From contig NZ_AP021901.1 of assembly GCF_018325905.1 (NCBI RefSeq), positions 2,790,001-2,854,000 on the forward strand: a stretch of 64,000 bases of DNA, written 5' to 3'. Shown here one piece after another: positions 34,430 to 43,848 of this stretch. Numbering within the stretch: position 1 is the stretch's first letter; the number at the start of each line of letters is the position of its first letter. A program made the position numbers and the translations under genes. Under the pieces are notes generated by a model. The model did no database searches and was not told where the DNA came from. It worked only from the letters and a program-made list of their open reading frames with translations. Source of the DNA: Pseudomonas sp. St316 (lineage in GTDB: Bacteria > Pseudomonadota > Gammaproteobacteria > Pseudomonadales > Pseudomonadaceae).

Positions 34430-34571
34430 AGAACACGCCTGAATGAATAAGCCGCACAGTATTGTTTTTGTGGGAGGGGATAAACATCCCCCTTAGGCAG
34501 TTTTGTTCAATACCGCCCGCGATTGGCAATCTACCTTGATCGCCACCTCACAGATATGAAGAAGGTATGCG

Positions 34572-35159
34572 ATGAGTCTGATTCTTTCCATGGCGGCGTT
34601 TGCCTTGGTCGCCTCCATTACACCGGGCCCGGTCAATATCGTCGCCCTCAGTTCCGGGGCCAGGTACGGATTTCGTGCCACGTTGCGCCATGTCGTCGGC
34701 GCAACCCTCGGGTTTGTGCTGTTGCTGGTGTTGATGGGGCTGGGGTTGCACGAGTTGTTGCAGCGTTGGCCAGGGTTGACCCGAGTGGTGCAACTGGGCG
34801 GCGTGGCGTTCCTGTTGTTCATGGCCTGGAAACTGGTGATGGATAACGGGCACCTGGGCGGCGAGGACGAGGGACGGGCGCCCTCGATGTTCTATGGCGC
34901 GCTGATGCAATGGCTCAATCCCAAGGCCTGGCTGGCCTGCGTGGCGGGGATGGGGGCCTTCGTGGCCGATGGCGAGGCGCGGCTGGTGTGGCAGTTTGCG
35001 GCGATCTACCTGGTGATCTGCTACGTTTCGGTGGGCTGCTGGGCCTATGCCGGGAGTTTCCTGCGCACGTGGCTGGGTAATCCGGCGACCATGCGTCTTT
35101 TCAACCGAGCGATGGCGGTATTGCTGGTGCTCAGTGCCGTGTATCTGCTGTGGTCTTGA
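34572..35159 (+). CDS. LysE/RhtB family amino-acid exporter
   Basis: This 195-residue membrane protein has about six helices and begins with the family signature SITPGPVNIVALSSGARYGF. It continues with GALMQWLNPKAWLACVAGMG, the conserved N-P-K-A-W helix. It should export an amino acid or related metabolite; the substrate is unknown. AAGG stands seven bases before the ATG. A convergent AraC-family gene follows, and LysE exporters with adjacent AraC regulators are a common pairing. Confidence 0.93.
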   Translation: MSLILSMAAFALVASITPGPVNIVALSSGARYGFRATLRHVVGATLGFVLLLVLMGLGLHELLQRWPGLTRVVQLGGVAFLLFMAWKLVMDNGHLGGEDEGRAPSMFYGALMQWLNPKAWLACVAGMGAFVADGEARLVWQFAAIYLVICYVSVGCWAYAGSFLRTWLGNPATMRLFNRAMAVLLVLSAVYLLWS

Positions 35160-35172
35160 GAACAGAGCACAT

Positions 35173-35206
35173 CCTGTGGCGAGGGGATAAATCCCCTCGC
35201 CACAGG
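35173..35206. terminator. Perfect 15-bp palindrome between convergent genes
   Basis: CCTGTGGCGAGGGGA and its complement flank the loop TAAA, giving a perfect 15-bp stem. It sits between the stops of the LysE-type and AraC-type genes and can act as a terminator. It belongs to a repeat family also at 45789 and 55547. Confidence 0.75.
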
Positions 35207-35227
35207 ATTTCGTGTGATCCCCCCACT

Positions 35228-36052
35228 TCAGCCGCGATATTGTCCGGGCGTGGCCGCCAGGTGTTGCTTGAAGGCACGCTGGAAATGCGCCTGGTCGGCA
35301 AACCCGCTGTCCAGCGCCACGTCGGCGATCAGCTTGCCTTCGCGCAATTGGCGGCGGGCAAACTGGATCCGGCGGTTGACCAGGAAGGCGTGGGGCGTCA
35401 TCCCGTAATGGCGCTTGAATGCTCGGCTCAGGTAGGACGGCGACAGTTGCGCGGCCGCGCAAATGTCTTGCAGCTTCAAGGCTTCGCTGCAATGGTCGTG
35501 GATAAACTGTGCCGCACGCATCAGGCTTGGATGGCTGCCCCGGTCCGGGCGACCGGCAGGGTTGAGCCGTTGTTGCAGGTCAATGAAAAATGCCTCGGCG
35601 GCGGCGTGCTTGTTGTCAGGGGCGAGTTGATCGTCCACCAGTTGCTCATACAGCCTTCCCAACGCAGCGAACAGCTCCACGTCGCGGCTGTGGGTGGTGG
35701 CGAAGCCTTGGAAATCCAGGCTTTCGTCAAAGCCGATACGGCGCTGCAAGTCCCTGAGCCACTGGGTGTCGACGTACAACATCAGGTAGGACCACGGCTG
35801 ATCGTCGATCGGGTTGCACGCATGGACGTCGCCGGGGTTCATCAGCACCACCGTGCCGCTTTCCACCTGGAATTTCGATCGTTCGTGAATGTAGGTGCTG
35901 CGCCCGGCGGTGATCGCGCCGATGGAAAAGTGGTCATGGGAATGGCGCGAATAGCAGACCTTGCGCCCATCGTCGATGGCCCGGGCTTCGATGAAGGGCA
36001 GGGCCGCGTCGCGCCAGAAGCGTGGGGCGGCGTCATGGGGGGCGTGCTTCAT
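35228..36052 (-). CDS. AraC family transcriptional regulator
   Basis: This 274-residue regulator has an N-terminal cupin-like sensing domain (HSHDHFSIGAITAGRSTYIH, VVLMNPGDVHACNPIDD) and a C-terminal double HTH (LKLQDICAAAQLSPSYLSRA, FKRHYGMTPHAFLVNRRIQ, IADVALDSGFADQAHFQRAF) ending in the P-x-x-Y/Q-R-G tail. It probably controls the convergent LysE-type exporter and itself; the effector is unknown. Confidence 0.93.
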   Translation of the reverse strand: MKHAPHDAAPRFWRDAALPFIEARAIDDGRKVCYSRHSHDHFSIGAITAGRSTYIHERSKFQVESGTVVLMNPGDVHACNPIDDQPWSYLMLYVDTQWLRDLQRRIGFDESLDFQGFATTHSRDVELFAALGRLYEQLVDDQLAPDNKHAAAEAFFIDLQQRLNPAGRPDRGSHPSLMRAAQFIHDHCSEALKLQDICAAAQLSPSYLSRAFKRHYGMTPHAFLVNRRIQFARRQLREGKLIADVALDSGFADQAHFQRAFKQHLAATPGQYRG

Positions 36053-36190
36053 CGGTCAGCGTCCTCGTCTTGAACCTGAGTGGCAGTGTATTAGCCCTGG
36101 CCGGTAAATGCCCATCGGATTTAGCCCGTTCGGTTTGAAGGGCTGGGGGCCTGGGCTAGACTCCATGAAGTCCCGCCAATGGAGTTTCCG

Positions 36191-37153
36191 ATGCTTGCGC
36201 CACGCAAACCGGACGACGAAGCCGCTCGTCTCAAGAATCTGCACTCGCTCAAGCTGCTTGATACCGCACCCGAAGAGCGGTTTGACCGCCTGACCCGCCT
36301 TGCCCGACGCCTGTTTGACGTGCCCATCGCGCTGGTGTCGCTGGTGGACGCCAACCGGCAGTGGTTCAAGTCCAGCGCCGGTCTGGACGCCAGCGAAACC
36401 ACGCGGGAAATTTCCTTCTGTGGGCATGCGATTTTGCAGGATCAGATCCTGGAGATCTGCGACGCGGAACAGGACGAACGCTTCCACGACAACCCAATGG
36501 TCACGGACAAGCCTGGCATTCGCTTCTACGCGGGACATCCGCTGGGGCTGGGCGATGGCAGCATGCTTGGCACGTTGTGCCTGCTGGACACCAAGCCGCG
36601 CAAGCTCAATGACGAAGAGCGCGAACTGTTGCGCGACCTGGCACGCATGGCCGAGCAGGAAATGGTCGCGGTGCAGATGGCGAGCATGGACGAGTTGACG
36701 CTGCTGTCCAATCGGCGTGGATTCAGGACGTTGGCCCAGCATGCGCTGAATGTGTGTGATCGCTTGTCGCGTCCGGCGACGCTGCTGTTCTTCGACCTCA
36801 ACGACTTCAAGCCGATCAATGACCGTTATGGGCACGCCGAGGGCGACAACGCGCTGAAAACCTTCGCTGATGTGCTGCGTATCGCCTTTCGCGAAAGTGA
36901 TGTGATCGGCCGCTTCGGCGGTGATGAGTTCGTGGCGCTGCTCACCGGTTCTTCCCATGTCGAGATCGCGGCAATCATGGCGCGACTCCAGGAAATCCTC
37001 GATGAGCGCAACGCGATGTTGCAGCGTGGCTATGACATTCGTTTCAGTGTCGGCCAGATCGAGTACGACGCCCAGCGTCATCAGACAATCGACAACCTGC
37101 TGGCTGACGCGGATGCGGCGATGTATGCGCAGAAGCAGGTGCTTCGCAACTAG
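36191..37153 (+). CDS. GAF-GGDEF diguanylate cyclase
   Basis: This 320-residue cytosolic protein makes cyclic di-GMP. An N-terminal GAF domain (~15-155) contains PIALVSLVDANRQWFKSSAG and TLCLLDTKPRKLNDEERELL. It is followed by a GGDEF domain with intact RFGGDEFVALL. The inhibitory I-site R-E-S-D lies exactly five residues upstream, so product feedback is expected. There is no membrane segment. The ATG at 36191 is favoured because GGAG lies seven bases before it; ATG 36179 would add four residues. It is divergent from the AraC gene. Confidence 0.93.
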   Translation: MLAPRKPDDEAARLKNLHSLKLLDTAPEERFDRLTRLARRLFDVPIALVSLVDANRQWFKSSAGLDASETTREISFCGHAILQDQILEICDAEQDERFHDNPMVTDKPGIRFYAGHPLGLGDGSMLGTLCLLDTKPRKLNDEERELLRDLARMAEQEMVAVQMASMDELTLLSNRRGFRTLAQHALNVCDRLSRPATLLFFDLNDFKPINDRYGHAEGDNALKTFADVLRIAFRESDVIGRFGGDEFVALLTGSSHVEIAAIMARLQEILDERNAMLQRGYDIRFSVGQIEYDAQRHQTIDNLLADADAAMYAQKQVLRN

Positions 37154-37166
37154 CACAGGCTGATCC

Positions 37167-37258
37167 CTGTGGGAGCGAGCTTGCTCGCGATAGCGTCAGC
37201 CCAGTCAACATCGCGGCAAGCTGACCCACCGCTTTCGCGAGCAAGCTCGCTCCCACAG
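37167..37258. repeat. REPIN
   Basis: An inverted REP pair, CTGTGGGAGCGAGCTTGCTC ... GAGCAAGCTCGCTCCCACAG, downstream of the cyclase gene. Confidence 0.88.
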
Positions 37259-37300
37259 GGGATTTATGTTGGTCGAAAAGCCGAGGCTCGGCACCCATCT

Positions 37301-37391
37301 ATGTGGGAGCGAGCTTGCTCGCGAAGGCGTCGGCACAGGCAATATCAAGCCAGCAGACCCACCGCCATCGCGAGCAGGCTCGCTCCCACAG
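37301..37391. repeat. REPIN
   Basis: A second inverted REP pair (ATGTGGGAGCGAGCTTGCTC ... GAGCAGGCTCGCTCCCACAG), 42 bp after the previous one. Together with the terminator at 37410 the pair fills the 316-bp gap between the cyclase gene and fabI; nothing else was seen there. Confidence 0.88.
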
Positions 37392-37409
37392 GGGATTTGC
37401 AGTGAGCAT

Positions 37410-37449
37410 AAAAACGCCGCTTGCCCTTTCCAGGACAAGCGGCGTTTTT
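37410..37449 (-). terminator. Rho-independent terminator of fabI operon
   Basis: A perfect stem AAAAACGCCGCTTG / CAAGCGGCGTTTTT with a loop CCCTTTCCAGGA lies 20 bp after the fabI stop. A and T tracts on both sides could also stop transcription coming from the cyclase side. Confidence 0.95.
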
Positions 37450-37469
37450 ACACAGGGTGCGGGTGAAGA

Positions 37470-38264
37470 TTACTCTTCGATGTTGCCCATGGCGGTGGTG
37501 TTGAAGCCGCCGTCCACGTACATGATTTCACCGCTGATGCCCGATGCCAGGTCCGAGCACAGGAAGGCGCCGGCGTTGCCGACTTCGTCGATGGTGACGT
37601 TGCGACGAAGCGGAGTTTGTGCTTCGTTAGCGGCCAGCATCTTGCGGAAGTTCTTGATGCCAGAGGCGGCGAGGGTGCGGATCGGACCTGCCGATACGCA
37701 GTTGACGCGGGTGCCATCCGGGCCCAGGGAGCCAGCCAGGTAGCGTACACCGGCTTCCAGGGAAGCCTTGGCCATGCCCATGACGTTGTAGTTCGGCATG
37801 GTGCGCTCGGCGCCCAGGTACGACAGGGTCAGCAGGCTGCCGTTGCGGCCTTTCATCATTTCGCGACCAGCCTTGGCCAGGGCCACGAAGCTGTAGGCGC
37901 TGATGTCGTGGGCAATGCGGAAACCTTCACGGGTGGTGGCTTCGGTGAAGTCGCCGTCCAGTTGGTCGCCCGGGGCGAAGCCCACGGAGTGCACGATGCA
38001 GTCCAGGCCGTCCCACTTCTTGCTCAGTTCTTCGAAGACCTTGGCGATTTCTTCATCGCTGGCCACGTCGCACGGGAAGCACAGCTCAGGGCTCGAACCC
38101 CAGCCTTGCGCGAACTCTTCGACACGACCTTTCAGTTTGTCGTTCTGATAAGTGAAGGCAAGCTCAGCGCCCTCGCGATGCATGGCGGCGGCGATGCCGG
38201 ATGCGATGGACAGCTTGCTGGCGACACCGACGATCAGTACGCGCTTACCGGCGAGAAAACCCAT
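37470..38264 (-). CDS. fabI: Enoyl-[acyl-carrier-protein] reductase FabI
   Basis: This 264-residue NADH-dependent enoyl-ACP reductase performs the last step of each fatty-acid elongation round and is the triclosan target. It has the FabI cofactor start [20 protein letters not shown], the catalytic Tyr149/Tyr159/Lys166 set in [20 protein letters not shown], and [18 protein letters not shown]. The ATG at 38264 follows GAGGAGCAACAC. It starts only 19 bp after the transporter ATPase gene with no terminator between, so it is likely cotranscribed with the transporter. Confidence 0.96.
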   Translation of the reverse strand: MGFLAGKRVLIVGVASKLSIASGIAAAMHREGAELAFTYQNDKLKGRVEEFAQGWGSSPELCFPCDVASDEEIAKVFEELSKKWDGLDCIVHSVGFAPGDQLDGDFTEATTREGFRIAHDISAYSFVALAKAGREMMKGRNGSLLTLSYLGAERTMPNYNVMGMAKASLEAGVRYLAGSLGPDGTRVNCVSAGPIRTLAASGIKNFRKMLAANEAQTPLRRNVTIDEVGNAGAFLCSDLASGISGEIMYVDGGFNTTAMGNIEE

Positions 38265-38283
38265 GTGTTGCTCCTCTTTCAGG

Positions 38284-39894
38284 TTATTCGGCAGTTGTTG
38301 GGGCCAGGAAGGCGGCCTCCAGCAACTGCTGTGTATAGGGGTGCTGCGGCGCGGCGAATATGCTGCGGGCATCACCTTGTTCGACCACTTGGCCATGCTT
38401 GACCACCATCAACTGGTGGCTCAGCGCTTTGACGACAGCCAGGTCATGGCTGATAAACAGGTACGTCAGGTTGTACTTGGTTTGCAACGACCGCAACAGC
38501 TCCACCACTTGGCGTTGCACGGTACGGTCCAGGGCCGACGTCGGTTCATCCAGCAGAATCAACGCCGGCTTGAGCACCAGGGCCCGGGCAATGGCGATAC
38601 GCTGCCGTTGCCCTCCGGAAAATTCATGGGGGTAGCGGTTCCGGGTTTCCGGGTCCAGGCCTACCTCCTTCAATGCCGCGATTATCGCTTGTTCCTGTTC
38701 GGCTTCGGTGCCGATCTTGTGGATCCGCAGGCCTTCGCCGACGATCTGGCTCACACACATCCGTGGGCTCAGGCTACCGAACGGGTCCTGAAACACCACT
38801 TGCATCTCCCGGCGTAGCGGCCGGACTTGTTGCTGTGTCAGGCTGTCCAACTGCTTGCCTTCGAAGCGGATCCCGCCCTGGCTGCCGATCAACCGCAGGA
38901 TTGCCAGCCCCAGGGTGGATTTGCCCGAACCGCTTTCGCCGACGATGCCCAGGGTCTGGCCCTGGGGCAGGCTGAAGCGGATCCCGTCCACGGCCTTGAT
39001 GTAGTCTACCGTGCGCTTGAACAGGCCTTTCTTGATCGGGAACCAGACTTTCAGGTCCTCGACCTGCAACAGCGGCGGTCCGACGACGTTGTTCGCCGGG
39101 GTACCGCTGGGTTCGGCGCCGAGCAGTTCCCGAGTGTACGGATGCTGCGGTGCGCGGAACAACTCTTCGCACGATGCCTGTTCGACGATGCAACCGCGCT
39201 GCATGACACATACGCGATGCGCAATTCTTCGTACCAGGTTCAAATCATGGCTGATCAGCAGCAGCGACATGCCCAATCGCGCCTGCAATTGCTTGAGCAA
39301 TTGGAGGATTTTCAGCTGGACGGTGACGTCCAGCGCGGTGGTCGGTTCGTCGGCGATCAGCAGTTCCGGCTCGTTGGCCAGGGCCATGGCGATCATCACC
39401 CGCTGACGCTGGCCGCCAGACAACTCGTGGGGCAGGGCCTTGAGGCGCTTGTGGGGCTCGGGGATGCCGACCAGCTCCAGCAACTCAAGGGTCCGGCGGG
39501 TCGCGACTTTACCGCTCAGGCCCTTGTGAATGCCGAGCACTTCATTGATCTGTTTTTCAATGGAGTGCAGCGGGTTGAGGGACGTCATCGGCTCCTGGAA
39601 AATCATCGCGATCCGGTTGCCGCGGATATGACGGATGGTTTTTTCCTTCAGACCCAGCAAATCCTGGCCGGCGTACTGGATGGTCCCCGTGGGGTGATGG
39701 GCCAGCGGGTAAGGCAGCAACCGCAGGATCGAGTGGGCGGTGACTGATTTGCCCGAGCCGCTTTCACCCACCAGGGCCAGGGTTTCACCGCGCTTGATAT
39801 CGAAGCTGACGCCCTCGACCACGCGCTGGCGGCGTTCGCCGACAATGAACTCCACCGCCAGGTCACGCACTTCGATCAGATTATCCTGGTTCAT
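38284..39894 (-). CDS. yejF: Peptide ABC transporter, fused double ATPase (YejF/NppD-like)
   Basis: This 536-residue protein holds two complete ABC ATPase domains. The first has Walker [21 protein letters not shown], signature [16 protein letters not shown] and [18 protein letters not shown]. The second has [35 protein letters not shown] and [18 protein letters not shown]. All key residues are present. Fused double ATPases of this kind energise oligopeptide/microcin C-type importers (Yej; Npp in P. aeruginosa). The ATG lies one base after the yejE-like stop. Confidence 0.95.
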   Translation of the reverse strand: MNQDNLIEVRDLAVEFIVGERRQRVVEGVSFDIKRGETLALVGESGSGKSVTAHSILRLLPYPLAHHPTGTIQYAGQDLLGLKEKTIRHIRGNRIAMIFQEPMTSLNPLHSIEKQINEVLGIHKGLSGKVATRRTLELLELVGIPEPHKRLKALPHELSGGQRQRVMIAMALANEPELLIADEPTTALDVTVQLKILQLLKQLQARLGMSLLLISHDLNLVRRIAHRVCVMQRGCIVEQASCEELFRAPQHPYTRELLGAEPSGTPANNVVGPPLLQVEDLKVWFPIKKGLFKRTVDYIKAVDGIRFSLPQGQTLGIVGESGSGKSTLGLAILRLIGSQGGIRFEGKQLDSLTQQQVRPLRREMQVVFQDPFGSLSPRMCVSQIVGEGLRIHKIGTEAEQEQAIIAALKEVGLDPETRNRYPHEFSGGQRQRIAIARALVLKPALILLDEPTSALDRTVQRQVVELLRSLQTKYNLTYLFISHDLAVVKALSHQLMVVKHGQVVEQGDARSIFAAPQHPYTQQLLEAAFLAPTTAE

Positions 39895-39895
39895 T

Positions 39896-40915
39896 TCACT
39901 TCCTCGGATCGAAGGCATCGCGAGCGGACTCGCCGATGAATACCAACAGGCTCAACATCAGGGCCAGCACGGCGAACGCGCTGATGCCCAACCACGGCGC
40001 CTGGAGGTTGGATTTGCCCTGGGCCACCAGCTCACCCAGGGACGGCGCGCCGGGCGGCAGGCCAAAGCCGAGGAAATCCAGGGCGGTGAGGGTGCCGATG
40101 GCGCCGGTGAGGATGAACGGCATGAAGGTCATGGTCGAGACCATGGCGTTGGGCAGAATGTGGCGGAACATGATCGCCCCGTTCTGCATGCCCAGCGCCC
40201 GGGCGGCGCGCACGTATTCCAGGTTGCGCCCGCGCAGGAATTCGGCACGGACCACGTCCACCAGGCTCATCCAGGAAAACAGCAACATGATGCCCAGCAG
40301 CCACCAGAAGTTGGGCTGCACGAAACTGGCCAGGATGATCAGCAGGTACAGCACCGGCAACCCGGACCAGATTTCCAGGAAACGTTGGCCGGCCAGGTCC
40401 ACCCAACCGCCATAGAAGCCCTGCAGGGCGCCGGCGATCACGCCGATGATCGAACTGAGCACGGTCAGCGTCAGGGCAAACAGTACCGAGATGCGGAAGC
40501 CATAGATGACCCGGGCCAGGACATCGCGCCCCTGGTCGTCAGTGCCCAGCCAGTTCACGGAGGAGGGGGGCGCCGGGGCCGGGACCTTCAGGTCGTAGTT
40601 GATGCTCTGGTAGCTGAACGGAATCGGTGCCCACAGCACCCAGGCGTCCTTGGCCGCCAGCAGTTCGCGGATATAGGGGCTCTTGTAGTTGGCTTCCAGC
40701 GGGAATTCGCCGCCGAACGTGGTTTCCGGGTAGCGCTTGAGGGCCGGGAAGTACCAGCCGTCGTCGTAATGCACCACCAGCGGCTTGTCGTTGGCGATCA
40801 ACTCGGCGCCCAGGCTCAGCCCGAACAGGATCAGGAACAGCCACAGCGACCACCAGCCACGCTTGTTGGCCTTGAACAATTCGAAGCGGCGGCGATTGAG
40901 AGGGGACAGGTTCAT
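39896..40915 (-). CDS. yejE: Peptide ABC transporter permease (YejE/NppC-like)
   Basis: This 339-residue permease starts at the ATG giving MNLSPLNRRRFELFKANKRG. One N-terminal helix and a periplasmic loop precede the BPD-transp core, which has the EAA loop EYVRAARALGMQNGAIMFRH and the GTDDQGRDVLARVIYGFRIS segment typical of DppC/OppC/YejE permeases. It forms the pore with the YejB-like partner. Stop and start codons in this operon are spaced by one base on both sides. Confidence 0.95.
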   Translation of the reverse strand: MNLSPLNRRRFELFKANKRGWWSLWLFLILFGLSLGAELIANDKPLVVHYDDGWYFPALKRYPETTFGGEFPLEANYKSPYIRELLAAKDAWVLWAPIPFSYQSINYDLKVPAPAPPSSVNWLGTDDQGRDVLARVIYGFRISVLFALTLTVLSSIIGVIAGALQGFYGGWVDLAGQRFLEIWSGLPVLYLLIILASFVQPNFWWLLGIMLLFSWMSLVDVVRAEFLRGRNLEYVRAARALGMQNGAIMFRHILPNAMVSTMTFMPFILTGAIGTLTALDFLGFGLPPGAPSLGELVAQGKSNLQAPWLGISAFAVLALMLSLLVFIGESARDAFDPRK

Positions 40916-40916
40916 C

Positions 40917-41990
40917 TCAATGCTCCCGGCTTTCGAAGTCGATGCGCGGATCGACAAAGGTGTAGGTCAAGTCGCCGATCAGTTTCACCACCAGCCCCAG
41001 CAAGGTGAAGATGAACAGGGTGCCGAACACCACCGGGTAGTCGCGGTTGATGGCCGCTTCGAAACTCATCAGGCCCAGGCCGTCGAGGGAGAAGATCACT
41101 TCCACCAGCAGCGAGCCGGTAAAGAAAATGCCGATGAATGCCGAAGGGAAGCCGGCGATCACCAGCAGCATGGCGTTGCGGAATACGTGGCCGTAGAGCA
41201 CCCGATGGCGGGTCAGGCCCTTGGCCTTGGCGGTGACCACGTATTGCTTGTTGATTTCATCGAGGAAGCTGTTCTTGGTCAGCAGGGTCATGGTGGCGAA
41301 GTTACCGATCACCAGGGCGGTCACGGGCAAGGCCAGGTGCCAGAAGTAATCGAGGATCTTGCCGCCCATGCTCAATTCGTCGAAGTTGTTGGAGGTCAGC
41401 CCACGCAACGGGAACCAGTCGAAATAGCTGCCGCCGGCAAACACCACGATCAGCAGGATGGCGAACAGAAATGACGGGATCGCGTAGCCGACGATGATGG
41501 CCGAGCTGGTCCAGACATCGAAATGGCTGCCGTGCCGCGTGGCCTTGGCGATCCCCAGCGGGATCGACACCAGGTACATGATCAGCGTGCTCCACAACCC
41601 GAGGGAGATGGACACCGGCATCTTTTCCTTGATCAGGTCGATGACCTTGGCGTCGCGGAAGAAACTGTCGCCGAAGTCCAGGTGGGCGTAGTTCTTGATC
41701 ATGATCCACAGGCGTTCGGGGGCCGACTTGTCAAAGCCGTACATGTGCTCGATTTCCTTGACCAGTCCCGGGTCCAGGCCTTGGGCGCCGCGATAGGAGG
41801 AACCGGCCACCGACACTTCGGCACCGCCACCGGCGATACGGCTGGTGGCGCCCTCGAACCCTTCGAGCTTGGCGATCATCTGTTCCACCGGCCCGCCGGG
41901 CGCGGCCTGGATGATGACGAAGTTGATCAGCAGAATGCCGAACAGGGTCGGGATGATCAGCAGCAGTCGCCGAAAAATATAAGCCAGCAT
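40917..41990 (-). CDS. yejB: Peptide ABC transporter permease (YejB/NppB-like)
   Basis: This 357-residue permease begins [20 protein letters not shown], the typical DppB/YejB N-terminus. A Yej-type insert with [20 protein letters not shown] is followed by the permease core with EAA-like [20 protein letters not shown] and a C-terminal [11 protein letters not shown]. It starts 4 bp after the second binding-protein gene and is followed by yejE after one base. Confidence 0.95.
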   Translation of the reverse strand: MLAYIFRRLLLIIPTLFGILLINFVIIQAAPGGPVEQMIAKLEGFEGATSRIAGGGAEVSVAGSSYRGAQGLDPGLVKEIEHMYGFDKSAPERLWIMIKNYAHLDFGDSFFRDAKVIDLIKEKMPVSISLGLWSTLIMYLVSIPLGIAKATRHGSHFDVWTSSAIIVGYAIPSFLFAILLIVVFAGGSYFDWFPLRGLTSNNFDELSMGGKILDYFWHLALPVTALVIGNFATMTLLTKNSFLDEINKQYVVTAKAKGLTRHRVLYGHVFRNAMLLVIAGFPSAFIGIFFTGSLLVEVIFSLDGLGLMSFEAAINRDYPVVFGTLFIFTLLGLVVKLIGDLTYTFVDPRIDFESREH

Positions 41991-41994
41991 TTCG

Positions 41995-43848
41995 TTACTC
42001 CACGCTCGCAGGGGCGGCGATTTGCTGCTCGATGACCTGCTTCTCTACTTCATCGGCCGGCTTGACCTCCGGCTTGACCCACCAGGTGGTGGTGCCGATG
42101 TCATAGGTCGGCGTGATTTTCGGATGGCCGATGTGGTTCCAGTAGGCCACGCGCCAAGTCTTGATGTGCCAGTTCGGGATCACGTAGTAGCCCCATTGCA
42201 GAACCCGGTCCAGCGCACGGGCGTGGGCCACCAGGTTCTTGCGCGAGTCGGCGTTGATCAGTTGTTCCACCAACTGGTCAACGGCCGGATCTTTCAGGCC
42301 CATGGTGTTGCGGCTGCCGGGTTTGTCGGCGGCGGCCGACATCCAGAACTCGCGTTGTTCGTTACCCGGCGAACTGGATTGCGGGAAGCTGCCCACCACC
42401 AGGTCGAAGTCCCGGGAGCGTACGCGGTTGATGTATTGGGACACGTCCACGCGGCGGATCACCAGGTCGATGCCCAGGTCGCTCAGGTTGCGCTTGAACG
42501 GCAGCAGCACCCGTTCGAACTCGGTCTGGGCCAGCAGGAACTCCAGCACCACCGGTTTGCCCTGGGCATCGACCATCTTGTCGTCGACGATGCGCCAGCC
42601 GGCTTCTTGCAGCAATTGGTAGGCCTTGCGCTGCTGGTCGCGGATCATGCCGCTGCCGTCGCACATCGACGGCTGGAAGGCGTCAGTGAAGACCTGCTCG
42701 GGAATCTTGCCGCGCAGGGGCTCGAGAATCTTCAGCTCGTCGTCGCCGGGCAGGCCGGTGGCGGCCATTTCCGAATTCTCGAAATAGCTGCGGGTGCGGG
42801 CGTAGGCACCGTTGAACAGCTGCTTGTTGGTCCACTCGAAGTCCAGCAGCAGGCTCAAGGCCTTGCGCACCCGTACGTCCTGGAAGATCGGCCGGCGCAG
42901 GTTGTAGACAAAGCCCTGCATGCCGGTGGGGTTGCCGTTGGGGATCTGTTCCTTGATCAATCGGCCTTCGGTAACGGCCGGGATGTTGTAGGCATTGGCC
43001 CAGTTCTTGGCGGTCATTTCCAGCCAGAAATCGAACTGCCCGGCTTTCAATGCCTCGACCGCGACGGTGTTGTCGCGGTAGTAGTCGGTGGTCAGCATGT
43101 CGAAATTGTAGAAACCGCGATTGACCGGCAGATCCTTGCCCCAGTAGTCCTTCACCCGTTCATAGCGGATCGAGCGACCGGCCTTCACTTCAGCGACCTT
43201 GTAGGGGCCGCTGCCCAAGGGAATCTCCAGGTTGCCCTTGCTGAAGTCGCGCTCGGCCCACCAGTGTTTCGGCAAGACCGGCAATTGGCCGAGGATCAAC
43301 GGCAGTTCGCGATTATTGGTGTGCTTGAATTTGAACAGGACTTTGAGCGGGTCTTCGGCGATGACTTCGGCGACGTCGTTGTAATAGCCGCGAAACATCG
43401 GCGCGCCGTCCTTGGTCAGGGTCTGGAAGCTGAAGACCACGTCTTCGGCGCGCACCGGATGACCATCGTTGAAACGGGCTTCGGGACGCAGGTAAAAGCG
43501 CACCCAGCCATTGTCCGGGGCTTTCTCGATTCTTTCGGCGATCAGGCCATATTCGGTGAAAGGCTCGTCCAGGCCCTGTTTGGCCAGGGTGTCGTAGATC
43601 AGGCCGATGTCATCGGCGGGCACGCCTTTGCTGATGAACGGGTTGAGGCTGTCGAAGCCACCGAAACCGCCCTGGCGGAACACACCGCCCTTGGGCGCGT
43701 CCGGGTTGACGTAGTCGAAATGCTTGAAGTCGGCCGGGTATTTCGGTGGCTCGTTGTACAGCGTCACGGCATGCTGCGGCGCGGCACAGGCCAGCCCTGC
43801 GAATAACAGGCTGCTGGCCTGCAGGAGCAGGGCGCGTAAAGGCTTCAT
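41995..43848 (-). CDS. yejA: Periplasmic peptide-binding protein (YejA/NppA2-like)
   Basis: This 617-residue protein has a signal peptide ([20 protein letters not shown], cut near CAAP). The SBP_bac_5 body begins [20 protein letters not shown] and includes [20 protein letters not shown] and [20 protein letters not shown]. It delivers peptides to the YejBE pore. The ATG shares ATGA with the stop of the upstream paralogue, so the two binding proteins are translationally coupled. In P. aeruginosa the equivalent five-gene Npp set takes up peptidyl nucleoside antibiotics, so a similar range is plausible. Confidence 0.95.
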   Translation of the reverse strand: MKPLRALLLQASSLLFAGLACAAPQHAVTLYNEPPKYPADFKHFDYVNPDAPKGGVFRQGGFGGFDSLNPFISKGVPADDIGLIYDTLAKQGLDEPFTEYGLIAERIEKAPDNGWVRFYLRPEARFNDGHPVRAEDVVFSFQTLTKDGAPMFRGYYNDVAEVIAEDPLKVLFKFKHTNNRELPLILGQLPVLPKHWWAERDFSKGNLEIPLGSGPYKVAEVKAGRSIRYERVKDYWGKDLPVNRGFYNFDMLTTDYYRDNTVAVEALKAGQFDFWLEMTAKNWANAYNIPAVTEGRLIKEQIPNGNPTGMQGFVYNLRRPIFQDVRVRKALSLLLDFEWTNKQLFNGAYARTRSYFENSEMAATGLPGDDELKILEPLRGKIPEQVFTDAFQPSMCDGSGMIRDQQRKAYQLLQEAGWRIVDDKMVDAQGKPVVLEFLLAQTEFERVLLPFKRNLSDLGIDLVIRRVDVSQYINRVRSRDFDLVVGSFPQSSSPGNEQREFWMSAAADKPGSRNTMGLKDPAVDQLVEQLINADSRKNLVAHARALDRVLQWGYYVIPNWHIKTWRVAYWNHIGHPKITPTYDIGTTTWWVKPEVKPADEVEKQVIEQQIAAPASVE

